DNA from: an uncultured Faecalibacterium sp. | GTDB lineage: Bacteria > Bacillota > Clostridia > Oscillospirales > Ruminococcaceae | DNA length: 64,000 nucleotides | Direction: 5' to 3' | Assembly (NCBI GenBank): GCA_934525845.1 | Contig: CAKSZS010000009.1 | Location: forward strand, 1 to 64,000 | Shown: one piece after another, positions 1-8,503 of the stretch | Numbering within the stretch: position 1 is the stretch's first letter | Layout of the letters: each line of letters starts with the position of its first letter | Notes under the pieces: generated by a model | The model's input: only the letters and a program-made list of their open reading frames with translations | Databases searched by the model: none | What the model was told of the DNA's origin: nothing | Made by a program: the position numbers and the translations under genes

Positions 1-87
1 CTGGACACCCTGACCAATAGCTGCGGCATGGATAAGCTGCTGGCAGCTTACCAGGGCGCATACGACCGCTACAAGGCGAACGCCTGA
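1..87 (+). CDS. C-terminal end of a protein, possibly a sugar ABC transporter solute-binding protein (partial)
   Basis: The first 28 codons and stop of a gene that begins before the window. The tail is charged and amphipathic (DKLLAAYQGAYDRYK), a style seen at the C-terminus of DUF3502/LipO-type extracellular sugar-binding proteins. It lies 26 bp before a sucrose hydrolase gene that has its own ribosome site, so a sugar-uptake operon is plausible. The fragment is too short to identify with confidence; a kinase or permease tail cannot be excluded. Confidence 0.4.
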   Translation: MDTLTNSCGMDKLLAAYQGAYDRYKANA

Positions 88-113
88 TTCTAAGACGCAA
101 GGAGGCATCTGCG

Positions 114-1589
114 ATGCCAAGTGAAATTTTGAACAAAGCCCGTGCCTACGAGGCCAAGCACGGCGCTGCCATTTCCCCGGCGGAACGCCCTGCCTACCAC
201 ATGACTCCTTATGTGGGCTGGCTGAACGACCCAAACGGTTTCTCTTATTATAAAGGCAAGTATCACCAGTTCTATCAGTATAACCCCTACGATGTGCGGT
301 GGGCGCCCATGCACTGGGGTCATGCCGTCAGCACTGACCTGCTGCACTGGGAGTATCTGCCCTGTGCGCTCGCACCGGATTCCCCGGCAGACAATGGCCC
401 CGGCTGCTTCTCCGGTTCTGCCACCGAGATGGACGACGGCAAGCAGCTGCTGATGTACACCAGCGTGATTGCAGAAAAGCAGCCCAATGGGGAGATGCGG
501 GACATCCAGACCCAGAGCATTGCCATCGGTGACGGTCTCGACTACGAAAAGCCTGCCTGCAACCCGGTGCTGACCCAGAAAGACCTGCCGGAAGGCTTCA
601 GCAAGTTCGATTTCCGGGACCCCAAGATCTGGCGTGAGGCCGACGGCACCTACTCCGCCGTCACCGTCTGCCTTGCCGAGGACGGCAGCGGCGCAGCGGC
701 ACTGTTCCAGAGCAAGGACGGCTTCGACTGGCACTTTGTCACGGTGCTGGAACGCTGCAACAATCAGTACGGCAAAATGTGGGAGTGCCCGGACTTCTTC
801 CCGCTGGATGGCAAGCAGGTCTTGATGCTCGGCCCCATGGAGATGCTGCCCAAGGGCGAGTTCCACAACGGTCACAACGTGATTGCCTTCATCGGCAGCT
901 ACGACGAAGCCACCCACACCTTCACCAAGGAAAACGTGCAGCTGATGGACGGCGGCATCGACTTCTACGCCACCCAGACCACCCTTGCCCCGGATGGCCG
1001 CCGCATCATGACCGCATGGCTGCAGACATGGTCGGACACCGAGGATAAGCCGCAGGGCTGCAAGTGGTTTGGGCAGACCATCTGCCCGCGCGAGCTGCAC
1101 ATCAAGGACGGGCGCATTATTCAGACCCCCGTGCGGGAGCTGGATGCCGTCCACGGTAAGCGCACCTTCCACGAAAATGTGACGGTGCAGGGTGAAACTT
1201 CTCTGGAAGGCATCAAGGGCCGTGTAGCCGACCTGACCGTCACGGTGCAGCCCGGCGAGTACCGTTCCTTTACCCTGAAACTGGCTGCTGATGCAGACCA
1301 TCACACCAGCCTGACCTACGACCCCTACACCTCGCAGCTGACGCTGGATCGCAGCTATGCCGGTTCCCGTGCCGACATCGTGCATACCCGCAGCTGCAAG
1401 GTGCGCAGCCAGAACGGTGCGCTCAAGCTCCGCATCCTGCTGGATAAGAACAGCATCGAAGTTTTCGCCAACGATGGTGAGCAGACCATGACCGCATGGA
1501 TCTACACGCCCCAGTCTGCCGATGGCATCACCTTTGCTGCCGATGGCAAAGCAACAATCACGGCAGAACAGTTTGAGCTGAATCTGTAA
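114..1589 (+). CDS. scrB: GH32 sucrose-6-phosphate hydrolase / beta-fructofuranosidase
   Basis: A 491-residue cytoplasmic glycoside hydrolase family 32 enzyme (no signal peptide) that hydrolyses sucrose-6-phosphate or sucrose and short fructans. The three family motifs are visible: WLNDPNG at residues 36-42 with the nucleophile Asp39, FRDP at 167-170, and ECPD at 224-227 with the acid/base Glu224. The five-bladed propeller would be followed by the C-terminal beta-sandwich from about residue 345. AAGGAGG lies 8 bp before the ATG. It follows a possible ABC sugar-binding protein gene and ends at a strong terminator. Choosing sucrose-6-phosphate over free sucrose or fructan as substrate is inference from family membership. 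Confidence 0.9.
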   Translation: MPSEILNKARAYEAKHGAAISPAERPAYHMTPYVGWLNDPNGFSYYKGKYHQFYQYNPYDVRWAPMHWGHAVSTDLLHWEYLPCALAPDSPADNGPGCFSGSATEMDDGKQLLMYTSVIAEKQPNGEMRDIQTQSIAIGDGLDYEKPACNPVLTQKDLPEGFSKFDFRDPKIWREADGTYSAVTVCLAEDGSGAAALFQSKDGFDWHFVTVLERCNNQYGKMWECPDFFPLDGKQVLMLGPMEMLPKGEFHNGHNVIAFIGSYDEATHTFTKENVQLMDGGIDFYATQTTLAPDGRRIMTAWLQTWSDTEDKPQGCKWFGQTICPRELHIKDGRIIQTPVRELDAVHGKRTFHENVTVQGETSLEGIKGRVADLTVTVQPGEYRSFTLKLAADADHHTSLTYDPYTSQLTLDRSYAGSRADIVHTRSCKVRSQNGALKLRILLDKNSIEVFANDGEQTMTAWIYTPQSADGITFAADGKATITAEQFELNL

Positions 1590-1622
1590 CCTGATATTCC
1601 CTTCATTTCTCCTTCATTGAAT

Positions 1623-1670
1623 ACAGCCCCGCTTTGGATTCTTCTTCACCAAAGCGGGGCTGTGTTTGTT
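1623..1670. terminator. Intrinsic terminator, probably bidirectional
   Basis: Fifteen-base arms ACAGCCCCGCTTTGG and CCAAAGCGGGGCTGT pair perfectly around an 11-base loop, followed by GTTTGTT. It sits between the convergent scrB and small-protein genes and can serve both. Confidence 0.85.
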
Positions 1671-1673
1671 ATG

Positions 1674-1925
1674 TCATTGCTCTTCCAGTCTGCCGTGGTC
1701 GCAACCAAGTGAGAGATAATGCTCAATCTCGCCGCTCAACACCATCTGGGCATACTCCAAAGGCTTATTGTATAGCAGCCAGTCCAGCTCTGCCTGCTGT
1801 GCCGAGGTGTTGCCGTATTCGTCCTCCACGGCGATGCAGTCGATGGCAAGAGTAGTTTCATCTTCGAACCGGGCTTCCACCCGGTTGGTGTCCATGTTGT
1901 AGTGGCAGGAAAGCAGGTTGTTCAT
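1674..1925 (-). CDS. Small conserved hypothetical protein, DUF6061-like
   Basis: An 83-residue acidic protein without signal peptide or membrane segment. The opening (LLSCHYNMDT) and the central ID-IAVEDE and ELDWLLYN-PLEYA stretches resemble, from memory, the DUF6061 family of small clostridial proteins, whose function is unknown. GGAGG precedes the ATG. It stands alone, convergent to scrB, and its upstream region contains an unusual inverted repeat. The family assignment is a recollection of sequence style and was not searched. Confidence 0.6.
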   Translation of the reverse strand: MNNLLSCHYNMDTNRVEARFEDETTLAIDCIAVEDEYGNTSAQQAELDWLLYNKPLEYAQMVLSGEIEHYLSLGCDHGRLEEQ

Positions 1926-2164
1926 AAGAAAACCTCCATGTTTTTCACATTTACTTCTTCTGCGGTGGAAAGTTCCGGCTGTCCGTTTGCAGATCCATGA
2001 ATCCGTTTTTTGATGCAGCCCTTTACAGGTCTACCCCCATCCACCACACACCTAAATTTTACGTCAAACTCGAACAACGCTCTTTTTGCTCTGCACAAAA
2101 TCCTACATCGTTTGGCGTAAAATTGGCGTATGGCGTAGTTTTCGCTGGAAATTCGTCAAAAGAA
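1926..2164. other. Intergenic region with an imperfect 15-bp inverted repeat and GGCGTA repeats
   Basis: No gene is visible here. AATTTTACGTCAAAC at 2055-2069 is repeated inverted at 2110-2124 with one mismatch, and GGCGTA occurs three times at 2114, 2125 and 2132. This could be an operator or the scar of an integrative element; see findings. Confidence 0.55.
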
Positions 2165-2207
2165 AAAGCCTGAAACTTCTCGTAACATCAAGAAGTTTCA
2201 GGCTTTG
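2165..2207 (-). terminator. Terminator of greA-lysS
   Basis: AAAGCCTGAAACTTCT pairs with AGAAGTTTCAGGCTTT across a short loop. On the minus strand it is followed by a U-rich run, 20 bases after the lysS stop. Confidence 0.8.
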
Positions 2208-2226
2208 TTTTGTTTAAATTGGAAAT

Positions 2227-3738
2227 TTACTGGTCGATGGGCTTCATCGTGGGGAACAGCAGCACGTCGCGGATGGAGGCGCTGTCGGTCAGCAGCATGA
2301 CCAGACGGTCCACGCCGAAGCCCAGGCCGCCCGTGGGGGGCAGGCCGTACTCCAGCGCATTGACGTAATCGTAATCCACCTGAGCCTTGCAGTCCGGCTC
2401 AATGGCCTTGCGCTCGGCCACCTGGCGCTCGAAACGGCCCTTCTGGTCGATGGGATCATTCAGTTCACTGAAGGCGTTGCCGTACTCGGTGCAGTCGATG
2501 AAATACTCAAAGCGCTCGGTGAAAGCGGGATCGTCCGGCTTGCGCTTTGCCAGCGGGCTGATCTCCACGGGGTAGTCATAGATGAAGGTGGGCTGGATCA
2601 GCTTGTCCTCAACAAAGGCGTCGAAGAACTCGGCCAGGATGGCACCCTTGGTGGGCACCTCAGGCAGTTCCACGTTGTGAGCCTTGGCAGCGGCAATGGC
2701 GTCCTCGTCGGTCTTCCAGTCGTTGAAGTCCACGCCGGAATACTTCTTGACGGCCTCGATCATGGTCAGGCGCTCCCAGTGGCCCATGTCGATCTGCTTG
2801 CCCTGATAGGGAATGACCATACTGCCGCAGATCTTGAGAGCCAGGCGCTTGTACAGCTCTTCCACCAGGTCCATCATGCCGTGGAAGTCGGTGAAGGCCT
2901 GATACAGCTCAATGGTGGTGAACTCGGGGTTGTGCTTGGGGTCCATGCCCTCGTTGCGGAAGATGCGGCCCACCTCATACACACGGTCCATACCGCCCAC
3001 GATCAGGCGCTTGAGGTACAGCTCGGTCTCAATGCGCAGCACCATGTCCATATTCAGGGTGTTGTGGTGCGTATAGAAAGGACGGGCAGAAGCACCGATC
3101 TCAAAGGGGGTGAGGATGGGGGTATCCACTTCCAGGAAGCCCTTTTCGTCCAGATAGGCGCGGATCTCCTTGAGGATCTGGCTGCGCTTGACAAAGGTGT
3201 CCTTCACTTCGGGGTTCGCGATCAGATCCACATAGCGCTGACGATAACGGGTCTCGGTGTCAGTCAGGCCGTGGAACTTTTCGGGCAGGGGGCGCAGGCT
3301 CTTGGCCAGCAGGGTCAGCTCGGTGGCGCGCACGCTCAGCTCGCCGGTCTTGGTGCGGAACACCTCGCCCTTGACGCCGATGATATCGCCCACGTCCAGC
3401 TTCTTGAACGCGGCATAGGACTCATCGCCCAGCTCATCACGGCGGACGTACAGCTGGATGTCACCCTTGTCATCGCGCAGGTGGGCGAAGCTGGCTTTGC
3501 CCATCACGCGCTTGGACATCATGCGGCCTGCCAGGGCTACCTGCTTGCCGCTGTCGGTCTCATTGGGCAGATCCTTGAATTCTTCCTTCAGATCCGCCGA
3601 GTAGGCGTCCTGCGGATACTTGGTAAGGGTGAACGGGTCGTTTCCGGCGGCCTGCAGATCGGCCAGCTTCTGGCGGCGCACCTGCACCTGCTCGCTCTCA
3701 GACAGACCCTGTGCGGGGTTTCTCTTTTGCTCTTCCAT
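2227..3738 (-). CDS. lysS: Lysyl-tRNA synthetase (class II)
   Basis: A 503-residue enzyme that charges tRNA-Lys with lysine using ATP. An N-terminal OB-fold anticodon-binding domain (about residues 65-145) precedes the class II catalytic core. Motif 2 (FRNEGMDPKHNPEF) is near residue 270 and motif 3 (GGLGFGVDRLVML) near residue 480. Length is normal for the bacterial enzyme. AGGAGA precedes the ATG. It lies 30 bp behind greA on the same strand and is most likely co-transcribed from the greA promoter, a pairing common in Firmicutes. Confidence 0.97.
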   Translation of the reverse strand: MEEQKRNPAQGLSESEQVQVRRQKLADLQAAGNDPFTLTKYPQDAYSADLKEEFKDLPNETDSGKQVALAGRMMSKRVMGKASFAHLRDDKGDIQLYVRRDELGDESYAAFKKLDVGDIIGVKGEVFRTKTGELSVRATELTLLAKSLRPLPEKFHGLTDTETRYRQRYVDLIANPEVKDTFVKRSQILKEIRAYLDEKGFLEVDTPILTPFEIGASARPFYTHHNTLNMDMVLRIETELYLKRLIVGGMDRVYEVGRIFRNEGMDPKHNPEFTTIELYQAFTDFHGMMDLVEELYKRLALKICGSMVIPYQGKQIDMGHWERLTMIEAVKKYSGVDFNDWKTDEDAIAAAKAHNVELPEVPTKGAILAEFFDAFVEDKLIQPTFIYDYPVEISPLAKRKPDDPAFTERFEYFIDCTEYGNAFSELNDPIDQKGRFERQVAERKAIEPDCKAQVDYDYVNALEYGLPPTGGLGFGVDRLVMLLTDSASIRDVLLFPTMKPIDQ

Positions 3739-3768
3739 GGTTTCTCCTATTTTTTATCAGCCGCGTGA

Positions 3769-4254
3769 TCAGCCGCGTGCGTGGGTGATGTTCAGCACGG
3801 TGTATTCCACAGTGTGGCCGGTGGGCAGCAGGACTTCTGCCTTTTCGCCCACGGCCTTGTTCAGCAGGGCATGACCCACCGGGCTTTCGTCGCTGATCTT
3901 GCCGTTCAGCGGATCGGCCTCAGTGCGGCCCACGATATCATATTCCTCGGTGTCATCTTCACCGGTCATCTGGATGGTAACATGGGTGCCCACGGACACG
4001 CTGTCCACATTCAGCTCGCTCTCATCGATGATGACCGCGTTCTTGATCATCTGCTCCAGCTCGGTGATACGGTTTTCCACCAGGCCCTGGGTGTTCTTGG
4101 CTTCGTCGTACTCGCTGTTCTCGGACAGGTCGCCGTGGCTGCGGGCTTCCTTGATCTCCTCGGCCAGCTCCTTGCGGCGGACGGTTTTGAGGTATTCCAG
4201 TTCCTCCTGCATTGCCTTCAGGCCAGCAGCGGACATCTTGATCTCTTGTGCCAT
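3769..4254 (-). CDS. greA: Transcription elongation factor GreA
   Basis: A 161-residue factor that enters the RNA polymerase secondary channel and stimulates cleavage of backtracked transcripts. The N-terminal coiled coil carries the acidic tip signature (ARSHGDLSENSEYDEAK), followed by the FKBP-like C-terminal domain from about residue 80. I chose the ATG at 4254 because it gives the usual MAQEIKMS start with an AGGAGA site 10 bp upstream; a start at 4305 would add 17 atypical residues. First gene of the greA-lysS unit. Confidence 0.95.
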   Translation of the reverse strand: MAQEIKMSAAGLKAMQEELEYLKTVRRKELAEEIKEARSHGDLSENSEYDEAKNTQGLVENRITELEQMIKNAVIIDESELNVDSVSVGTHVTIQMTGEDDTEEYDIVGRTEADPLNGKISDESPVGHALLNKAVGEKAEVLLPTGHTVEYTVLNITHARG

Positions 4255-4328
4255 GTTGAGAATCTCTCCTTGTTCTATTTGTTTTGCACAGCCGGAAAGC
4301 CGCACAGTGATGCCATTTTGACTACATT

Positions 4329-4357
4329 ATTATAATAGCAAGCCCGGTCTTTGTCAA
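4329..4357 (-). promoter_or_regulatory. Sigma-A promoter of greA-lysS
   Basis: Minus strand: a perfect TTGACA (4352-4357) and TATAAT (4329-4334) separated by 17 bp, about 75 bp before the greA start. Confidence 0.85.
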
Positions 4358-4450
4358 CAAAAAAGGCGGTGCTGGGGCGGAAAAAGTGGAGGAGGAGAAG
4401 CGGTGCAGCGGGTATCGGATGGTGGAGGTGCGCTGCAGAGGTGTCTGCAC

Positions 4451-4493
4451 AACAAAAATCCCCGCCGACAGAGGGAAAAGTGTCGGCAGGGAT
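4451..4493 (-). terminator. Terminator of the EF-G paralogue gene
   Basis: ATCCCCGCCGACA at 4458-4470 pairs with TGTCGGCAGGGAT at 4481-4493 with one mismatch. On the minus strand the stem is followed by TTTTTG, 30 bp after the stop codon. Confidence 0.75.
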
Positions 4494-4521
4494 CGGGGAA
4501 ATGTCTTATAAAGGAAGCTTA

Positions 4522-6606
4522 TCAGTCCTCCGCGCTTTCGTCCAGGTTGCCCAGCTTCTTGGCCTGCTCCACCACGGCGGGCACCAGCATCTCGGGCAGG
4601 ATCTCATAGCGGGCAAACTCGGTGGTGAACCAGCCGCGGCCCTGGGTGGTCTGCCGGATGAAGGTGGTGAAGTTTGCCAGCTCGGCCAGCGGAACTTCGG
4701 CGATGATGGTCTGCAGGCCGTCTTCGTCCGGCTCCATGCCCAGCACGCGGCCGCGGCGCTTGGTCACATCACCCATGATGTCGCCGGTGTTGTCATTGGG
4801 CACATGGGCCTTCAGGGTGTGGATGGGTTCCAGAATGACCGGGCCAGCCTCGGGCATGGCAGCCTTGTAAGCCAGTTTCGCGGCCATGATAAAGGCCATT
4901 TCGGAGCTGTCCACGGGGTGATAACTGCCGTCCAGCAGGGTGGCCTTCAGGCCCACCACCGGGTAACCGGCCAGCACGCCCTTCTCGGCGGCCAGGCGCA
5001 CGCCCTTTTCGACGGCGGGGAAGAAGTTCTTCGGCACACTGCCGCCGAACACCTTCTCCTCGAACACGACCTGCTCGCTGTCGCACGGCTCAAAGTTGAT
5101 GACAACATCGCCGAACTGGCCATGACCGCCGGTCTGCTTCTTATGACGGCCTTGCTTCTGGCAGGCCTTGCGGATGGATTCGCGGTAAGCGATGCGGGGA
5201 GCTTCCAGGCCGATCTCCACGCCGAACTTGTTCTTCAGTTTGGCTTTGACCACGTCCAGATGCTGTTCGCCCAGACCGCCGATGACCTGCTGATGGGTCT
5301 CTGCGTTGTTCTGGTAGCTCAGGGTGGGGTCTTCTTCCATCAGGCGGGCCAGCGCGCTGCTGATCTTGCCCTCGTCACCCTTCTTGGCCACGGTGACGGC
5401 CATGAACAGGCTGGGCTGGGGGAACACGGGGGCAGGCAGCTTCACCACGCGGGAAGCGTCACACAGGGTGTCGCCGGTCCTGGCGCTCACCAGCTTGGCC
5501 ACAGCGCCGATGTCGCCGGCAATGATGCCGTCGGAATCCACCTGCTTCTTGCCGATGACGGTGAGGGGCTTCGAGATCTTCTCCACGTCGCCGGTGCGGG
5601 CGTTGGTCAAAGGTTCACCGGCGGTCACTTTGCCGCTGATGACCCGCAGATAGCTCAGTTTGCCCACGAACGGATCCGCCACGGTCTTGAACACATAGGC
5701 GGCAGTAGGCTCGGATTCGGTGCAGTGCAGCTCCACCGGCTCACCGTCTGCATTCTCGGCCAGCGTGCTGGCTTCATGCTCCGGGCTGGGCAGCAGCTTG
5801 TGCATATTGAACAGCAGCATATCCAGTGCCTGCTGGTTCACGGCGCTGCCGCAGAACACGGGGGTGATCAGGCCGTCCTTGACGCCCTTGCGCATGCCTT
5901 CCACGATCTCCTCGGTGGTGAAGGGCTCGCCGCCGAAGAACTTTTCCATCAGCTCATCGTCGGTCTCGGCGATGGCCTCGCTCATGGCCTCGATCAGGCC
6001 CTGGAAGCGGTGGCCGATGTCGGGCAGATCCACCTGGATCTGCTTGCCGCCCTCGTACTTGAAGGCTTTCTGGCTGAACAGGTTGATGTACACGGGGGTG
6101 CCGTCATCCAGCTTGGCGGGCACGACACAGGGGCAGATGGTGGAGCCGAACTTGATCTTCATATCCTCCAGGATCTTGAAGTAGTTGGCGTTTTCCAGGT
6201 CGCACTTGGAGACAAAGACCATCGTGGCCTTGTTGTTCTTGCGGGCCAGCTGGAATGCCTTTTCGGCACCCACAGTGACGCCGCTGCGGCCGGACACCAC
6301 CACCAGCACGCTCTCGGATGCACGGATGCCCTCGTATTCGCCGGCCTCAAAGTCGAACAGGCCCGGGGCATCGATCAGGTTGTACTTGATGCCCTCGTAC
6401 TCCACGGGCACAACGGACGCCGACAGGCTGGCTTTGCGCTTTGCTTCCTCGGGATCAAAGTCCGAAATCGTGGTGCCGTCTTCCACACGGCCCATACGCT
6501 CGGCAGCGCCCGAAAAATAGACCAGCGCCTCGGTGAGCGTGGTCTTGCCGCTGCCGGCATGACCGGCAATCAAGATATTGCGGATGTTGTTGCTTGCGTA
6601 TTTCAT
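4522..6606 (-). CDS. Elongation factor G-like translational GTPase (EF-G paralogue)
   Basis: A 694-residue five-domain EF-G homologue. The P-loop GHAGSGKT is at about residues 15-22 and the switch-II DAPG at 79-82. The guanine-specificity motif reads SKCD (133-136) instead of NKxD. Domain II, the III-V region and the HPVDSS stretch follow. A single-copy fusA normally sits in the str operon with rpsL/rpsG; this copy stands alone, which fits the FusA2/EF-G II paralogue class of uncertain role (possibly recycling or stress translation). I start at the ATG at 6606, just before the GTPase domain, with GAGGG upstream; a start at 6684 would add 26 residues of poor quality. Not clearly a TetM-type protection protein. 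Confidence 0.85.
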   Translation of the reverse strand: MKYASNNIRNILIAGHAGSGKTTLTEALVYFSGAAERMGRVEDGTTISDFDPEEAKRKASLSASVVPVEYEGIKYNLIDAPGLFDFEAGEYEGIRASESVLVVVSGRSGVTVGAEKAFQLARKNNKATMVFVSKCDLENANYFKILEDMKIKFGSTICPCVVPAKLDDGTPVYINLFSQKAFKYEGGKQIQVDLPDIGHRFQGLIEAMSEAIAETDDELMEKFFGGEPFTTEEIVEGMRKGVKDGLITPVFCGSAVNQQALDMLLFNMHKLLPSPEHEASTLAENADGEPVELHCTESEPTAAYVFKTVADPFVGKLSYLRVISGKVTAGEPLTNARTGDVEKISKPLTVIGKKQVDSDGIIAGDIGAVAKLVSARTGDTLCDASRVVKLPAPVFPQPSLFMAVTVAKKGDEGKISSALARLMEEDPTLSYQNNAETHQQVIGGLGEQHLDVVKAKLKNKFGVEIGLEAPRIAYRESIRKACQKQGRHKKQTGGHGQFGDVVINFEPCDSEQVVFEEKVFGGSVPKNFFPAVEKGVRLAAEKGVLAGYPVVGLKATLLDGSYHPVDSSEMAFIMAAKLAYKAAMPEAGPVILEPIHTLKAHVPNDNTGDIMGDVTKRRGRVLGMEPDEDGLQTIIAEVPLAELANFTTFIRQTTQGRGWFTTEFARYEILPEMLVPAVVEQAKKLGNLDESAED

Positions 6607-6785
6607 ATCGGTTTTTCCCTCATTTCCGCCGCACGGAGCATTCTCTCCGCTTTTGTGGCATATTTTACAAAGATAATACCACACTCAAAACGAATTTTAA
6701 ATATTTCGTTTGAAAATTCTGCCGATTTCGCCGCCAAACTTCACGGCAGTGTTTTGTGCAATTTGCCCGAGACGGCGGAAAATTA

Positions 6786-6814
6786 TTGTAAACACCACAG
6801 CGATACGCTATAAT
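6786..6814 (+). promoter_or_regulatory. Promoter of the dCMP deaminase gene
   Basis: TTGTAA (6786-6791), 17 bp, TATAAT (6809-6814), 37 bp upstream of the start codon. Confidence 0.8.
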
Positions 6815-6850
6815 AAATCATAAAACTATCTGCACAAGGAGCATACCAAA

Positions 6851-7330
6851 ATGAAACGGACGGACTACATCAACTGGGACGAATATTTTATGGGCATCGC
6901 CCTGCTGACGGCTATGCGCTCCAAGGACCCCAACAGTCAGGTGGGCGCGTGCATCGTCAGCCCGGAAAACAAGATCCTTTCGCTGGGCTACAACGGGATG
7001 CCCATGGGCTGCAGCGACGATGAGATGCCCTGGGACCGGGAGGGCGAGCCGCTGAAAACAAAATATATGTATGTCTGCCACGCGGAGCTGAACGCCATCC
7101 TGAACAGCGCCCACAACAATTTGAAGGGGGCGCGGGTGTATGTGACCTTGTTCCCCTGCAACGAGTGCACCAAGGCCATCATCCAGTCCGGCATCGCGGA
7201 GGTGGTGTACTACGGGGACAAGTACCACGACAGTGATTCCAGCATTGCAGCGCGGTTCATGTTCGAGCGTGCCGGCGTGAAGCTGACGCCCTATACCCCC
7301 AGCGGACGCAAGGCGGAACTTGACCTGTGA
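6851..7330 (+). CDS. comEB: Deoxycytidylate deaminase
   Basis: A 159-residue zinc enzyme that converts dCMP to dUMP and so feeds thymidylate synthesis. The zinc-binding and catalytic motifs are complete: HAE at 77-79 (His ligand and proton-shuttling Glu) and PCNEC at 102-106 (two Cys ligands). AAGGAG lies 11 bp upstream. The comEB symbol follows the Bacillus naming of the same family and does not imply competence. Its stop codon overlaps the -35 box of the argF promoter. Confidence 0.92.
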   Translation: MKRTDYINWDEYFMGIALLTAMRSKDPNSQVGACIVSPENKILSLGYNGMPMGCSDDEMPWDREGEPLKTKYMYVCHAELNAILNSAHNNLKGARVYVTLFPCNECTKAIIQSGIAEVVYYGDKYHDSDSSIAARFMFERAGVKLTPYTPSGRKAELDL

Positions 7331-7348
7331 CCGGCATCGTATTATAAT
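7320..7348 (+). promoter_or_regulatory. argF promoter
   Basis: TTGACC (7320-7325), 17 bp, TATAAT (7343-7348). The -35 box overlaps the last codons of the dCMP deaminase gene. Confidence 0.8.
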
Positions 7349-7404
7349 AGAAGCACGATCCGAATAAATATGCGCAAAACTGTGAATAGAGAGGGAAATA
7401 TACA

Positions 7405-8406
7405 ATGAGCCTGAAAAACCGCAGCTTTCTGAAGCTTCTGGATTATACCCCTGCCGAGATCGAGCAGCTGCTGGACCTGGCCGCAGACCTCAAGGCCAAG
7501 AAAAAGGCCGGCATCCGCCACAACGATCAGCTGCAGGGCAAGAACATCGCCCTGATCTTTGAAAAAACCTCGACCCGCACCCGCTGCAGCTTTGAGGTCG
7601 CTGCCCACGATCTGGGCATGGAAGTGACCTATCTGGATCCGTCGGGCAGCCAGATCGGCAAGAAAGAATCCATTGCCGACACCGCCCGGGTACTGGGCCG
7701 GATGTTCGACGGCATCGAGTACCGCGGCTACGGCCAGCAAATCGTGGAGGACCTGGCGCACTATGCTGGCGTACCGGTGTGGAACGGCCTGACCAACGAG
7801 TTCCACCCCACCCAGATCCTGGCCGACTTCCTCACCATCCGGGAGCACTTCGGCAGGCTGAAGGGCATCCACTTCGTCTACTTCGGCGATGCCCGCTACA
7901 ACATGGGCAACAGCCTGATGGTGGGCTGCGCCAAGATGGGCCTGCACTTCACCGCCTGCGCCCCCAAGAAATATCAGCCGGACCCGGAACTGGTGGCACA
8001 GTGCCAGGCCATCGCTGCCGAGACCGGTGCGACCATCTCCTTTGAGGAGGACCCCGCCAAGGCCGCACAGGGTGCCGACGTGCTGTACACCGATGTCTGG
8101 GTCTCCATGGGGGAGCCGGTGGAAGTCTGGGCGGAGCGCATCAACGACCTGGCTCCTTACCAGATCAACAAAGCTCTGATGGACATTGCCGGCCCGCAGG
8201 CGGTCTTCATGCACTGCCTGCCCGCCTACCACGACCACAAGACCACTGTGGGTAAGGAGATGGGCGAACGCTTTGGCCGCGATGCCATGGAGGTCACCGA
8301 TGAGGTGTTCGAAGGCCCCCAGAGCATTGTCTTTGATGAAGCCGAGAACCGGATGCACACCATCAAGGCCGTTATGGCCGCGACGCTGGGCTATGTGAAA
8401 GAATGA
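7405..8406 (+). CDS. argF: Ornithine carbamoyltransferase
   Basis: A 333-residue cytoplasmic trimeric enzyme: carbamoyl phosphate + L-ornithine to citrulline (arginine synthesis, or the reverse in the deiminase pathway). The carbamoyl phosphate loop STRTR is at 56-60, HPTQ at 134-137 and the catalytic-cysteine motif HCLPA at 270-274. The VSMGE segment near 233 is the ornithine-binding SMG loop, which separates it from aspartate carbamoyltransferase. It is transcribed alone between its own promoter and terminator, with no other arginine gene nearby. The carAB pair that makes its carbamoyl phosphate is about 49 kb away in the pyr operon. Confidence 0.93.
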   Translation: MSLKNRSFLKLLDYTPAEIEQLLDLAADLKAKKKAGIRHNDQLQGKNIALIFEKTSTRTRCSFEVAAHDLGMEVTYLDPSGSQIGKKESIADTARVLGRMFDGIEYRGYGQQIVEDLAHYAGVPVWNGLTNEFHPTQILADFLTIREHFGRLKGIHFVYFGDARYNMGNSLMVGCAKMGLHFTACAPKKYQPDPELVAQCQAIAAETGATISFEEDPAKAAQGADVLYTDVWVSMGEPVEVWAERINDLAPYQINKALMDIAGPQAVFMHCLPAYHDHKTTVGKEMGERFGRDAMEVTDEVFEGPQSIVFDEAENRMHTIKAVMAATLGYVKE

Positions 8407-8434
8407 TCGTTTCACAGATCGACCGATAAACGTG

Positions 8435-8473
8435 AAAAGGCCCGGTGCGGGAACGTTCCGCACCGGGCCTTTT
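8435..8473. terminator. Bidirectional terminator between argF and bioY
   Basis: AAAAGGCCCGGTGCGG pairs with CCGCACCGGGCCTTTT around a small loop, with A-run and T-run on opposite sides; it serves the convergent argF and bioY. Confidence 0.9.
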
Positions 8474-8503
8474 CTATGGGAAAAATAGGAGAAGATAGCG
8501 GGT

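Noticed and set aside
4522..6606. A TetM/TetW tetracycline-resistance ribosomal protection gene
   Set aside because: The N-terminal and domain II sequences follow EF-G paralogues, with no resistance-gene context or leader peptide.
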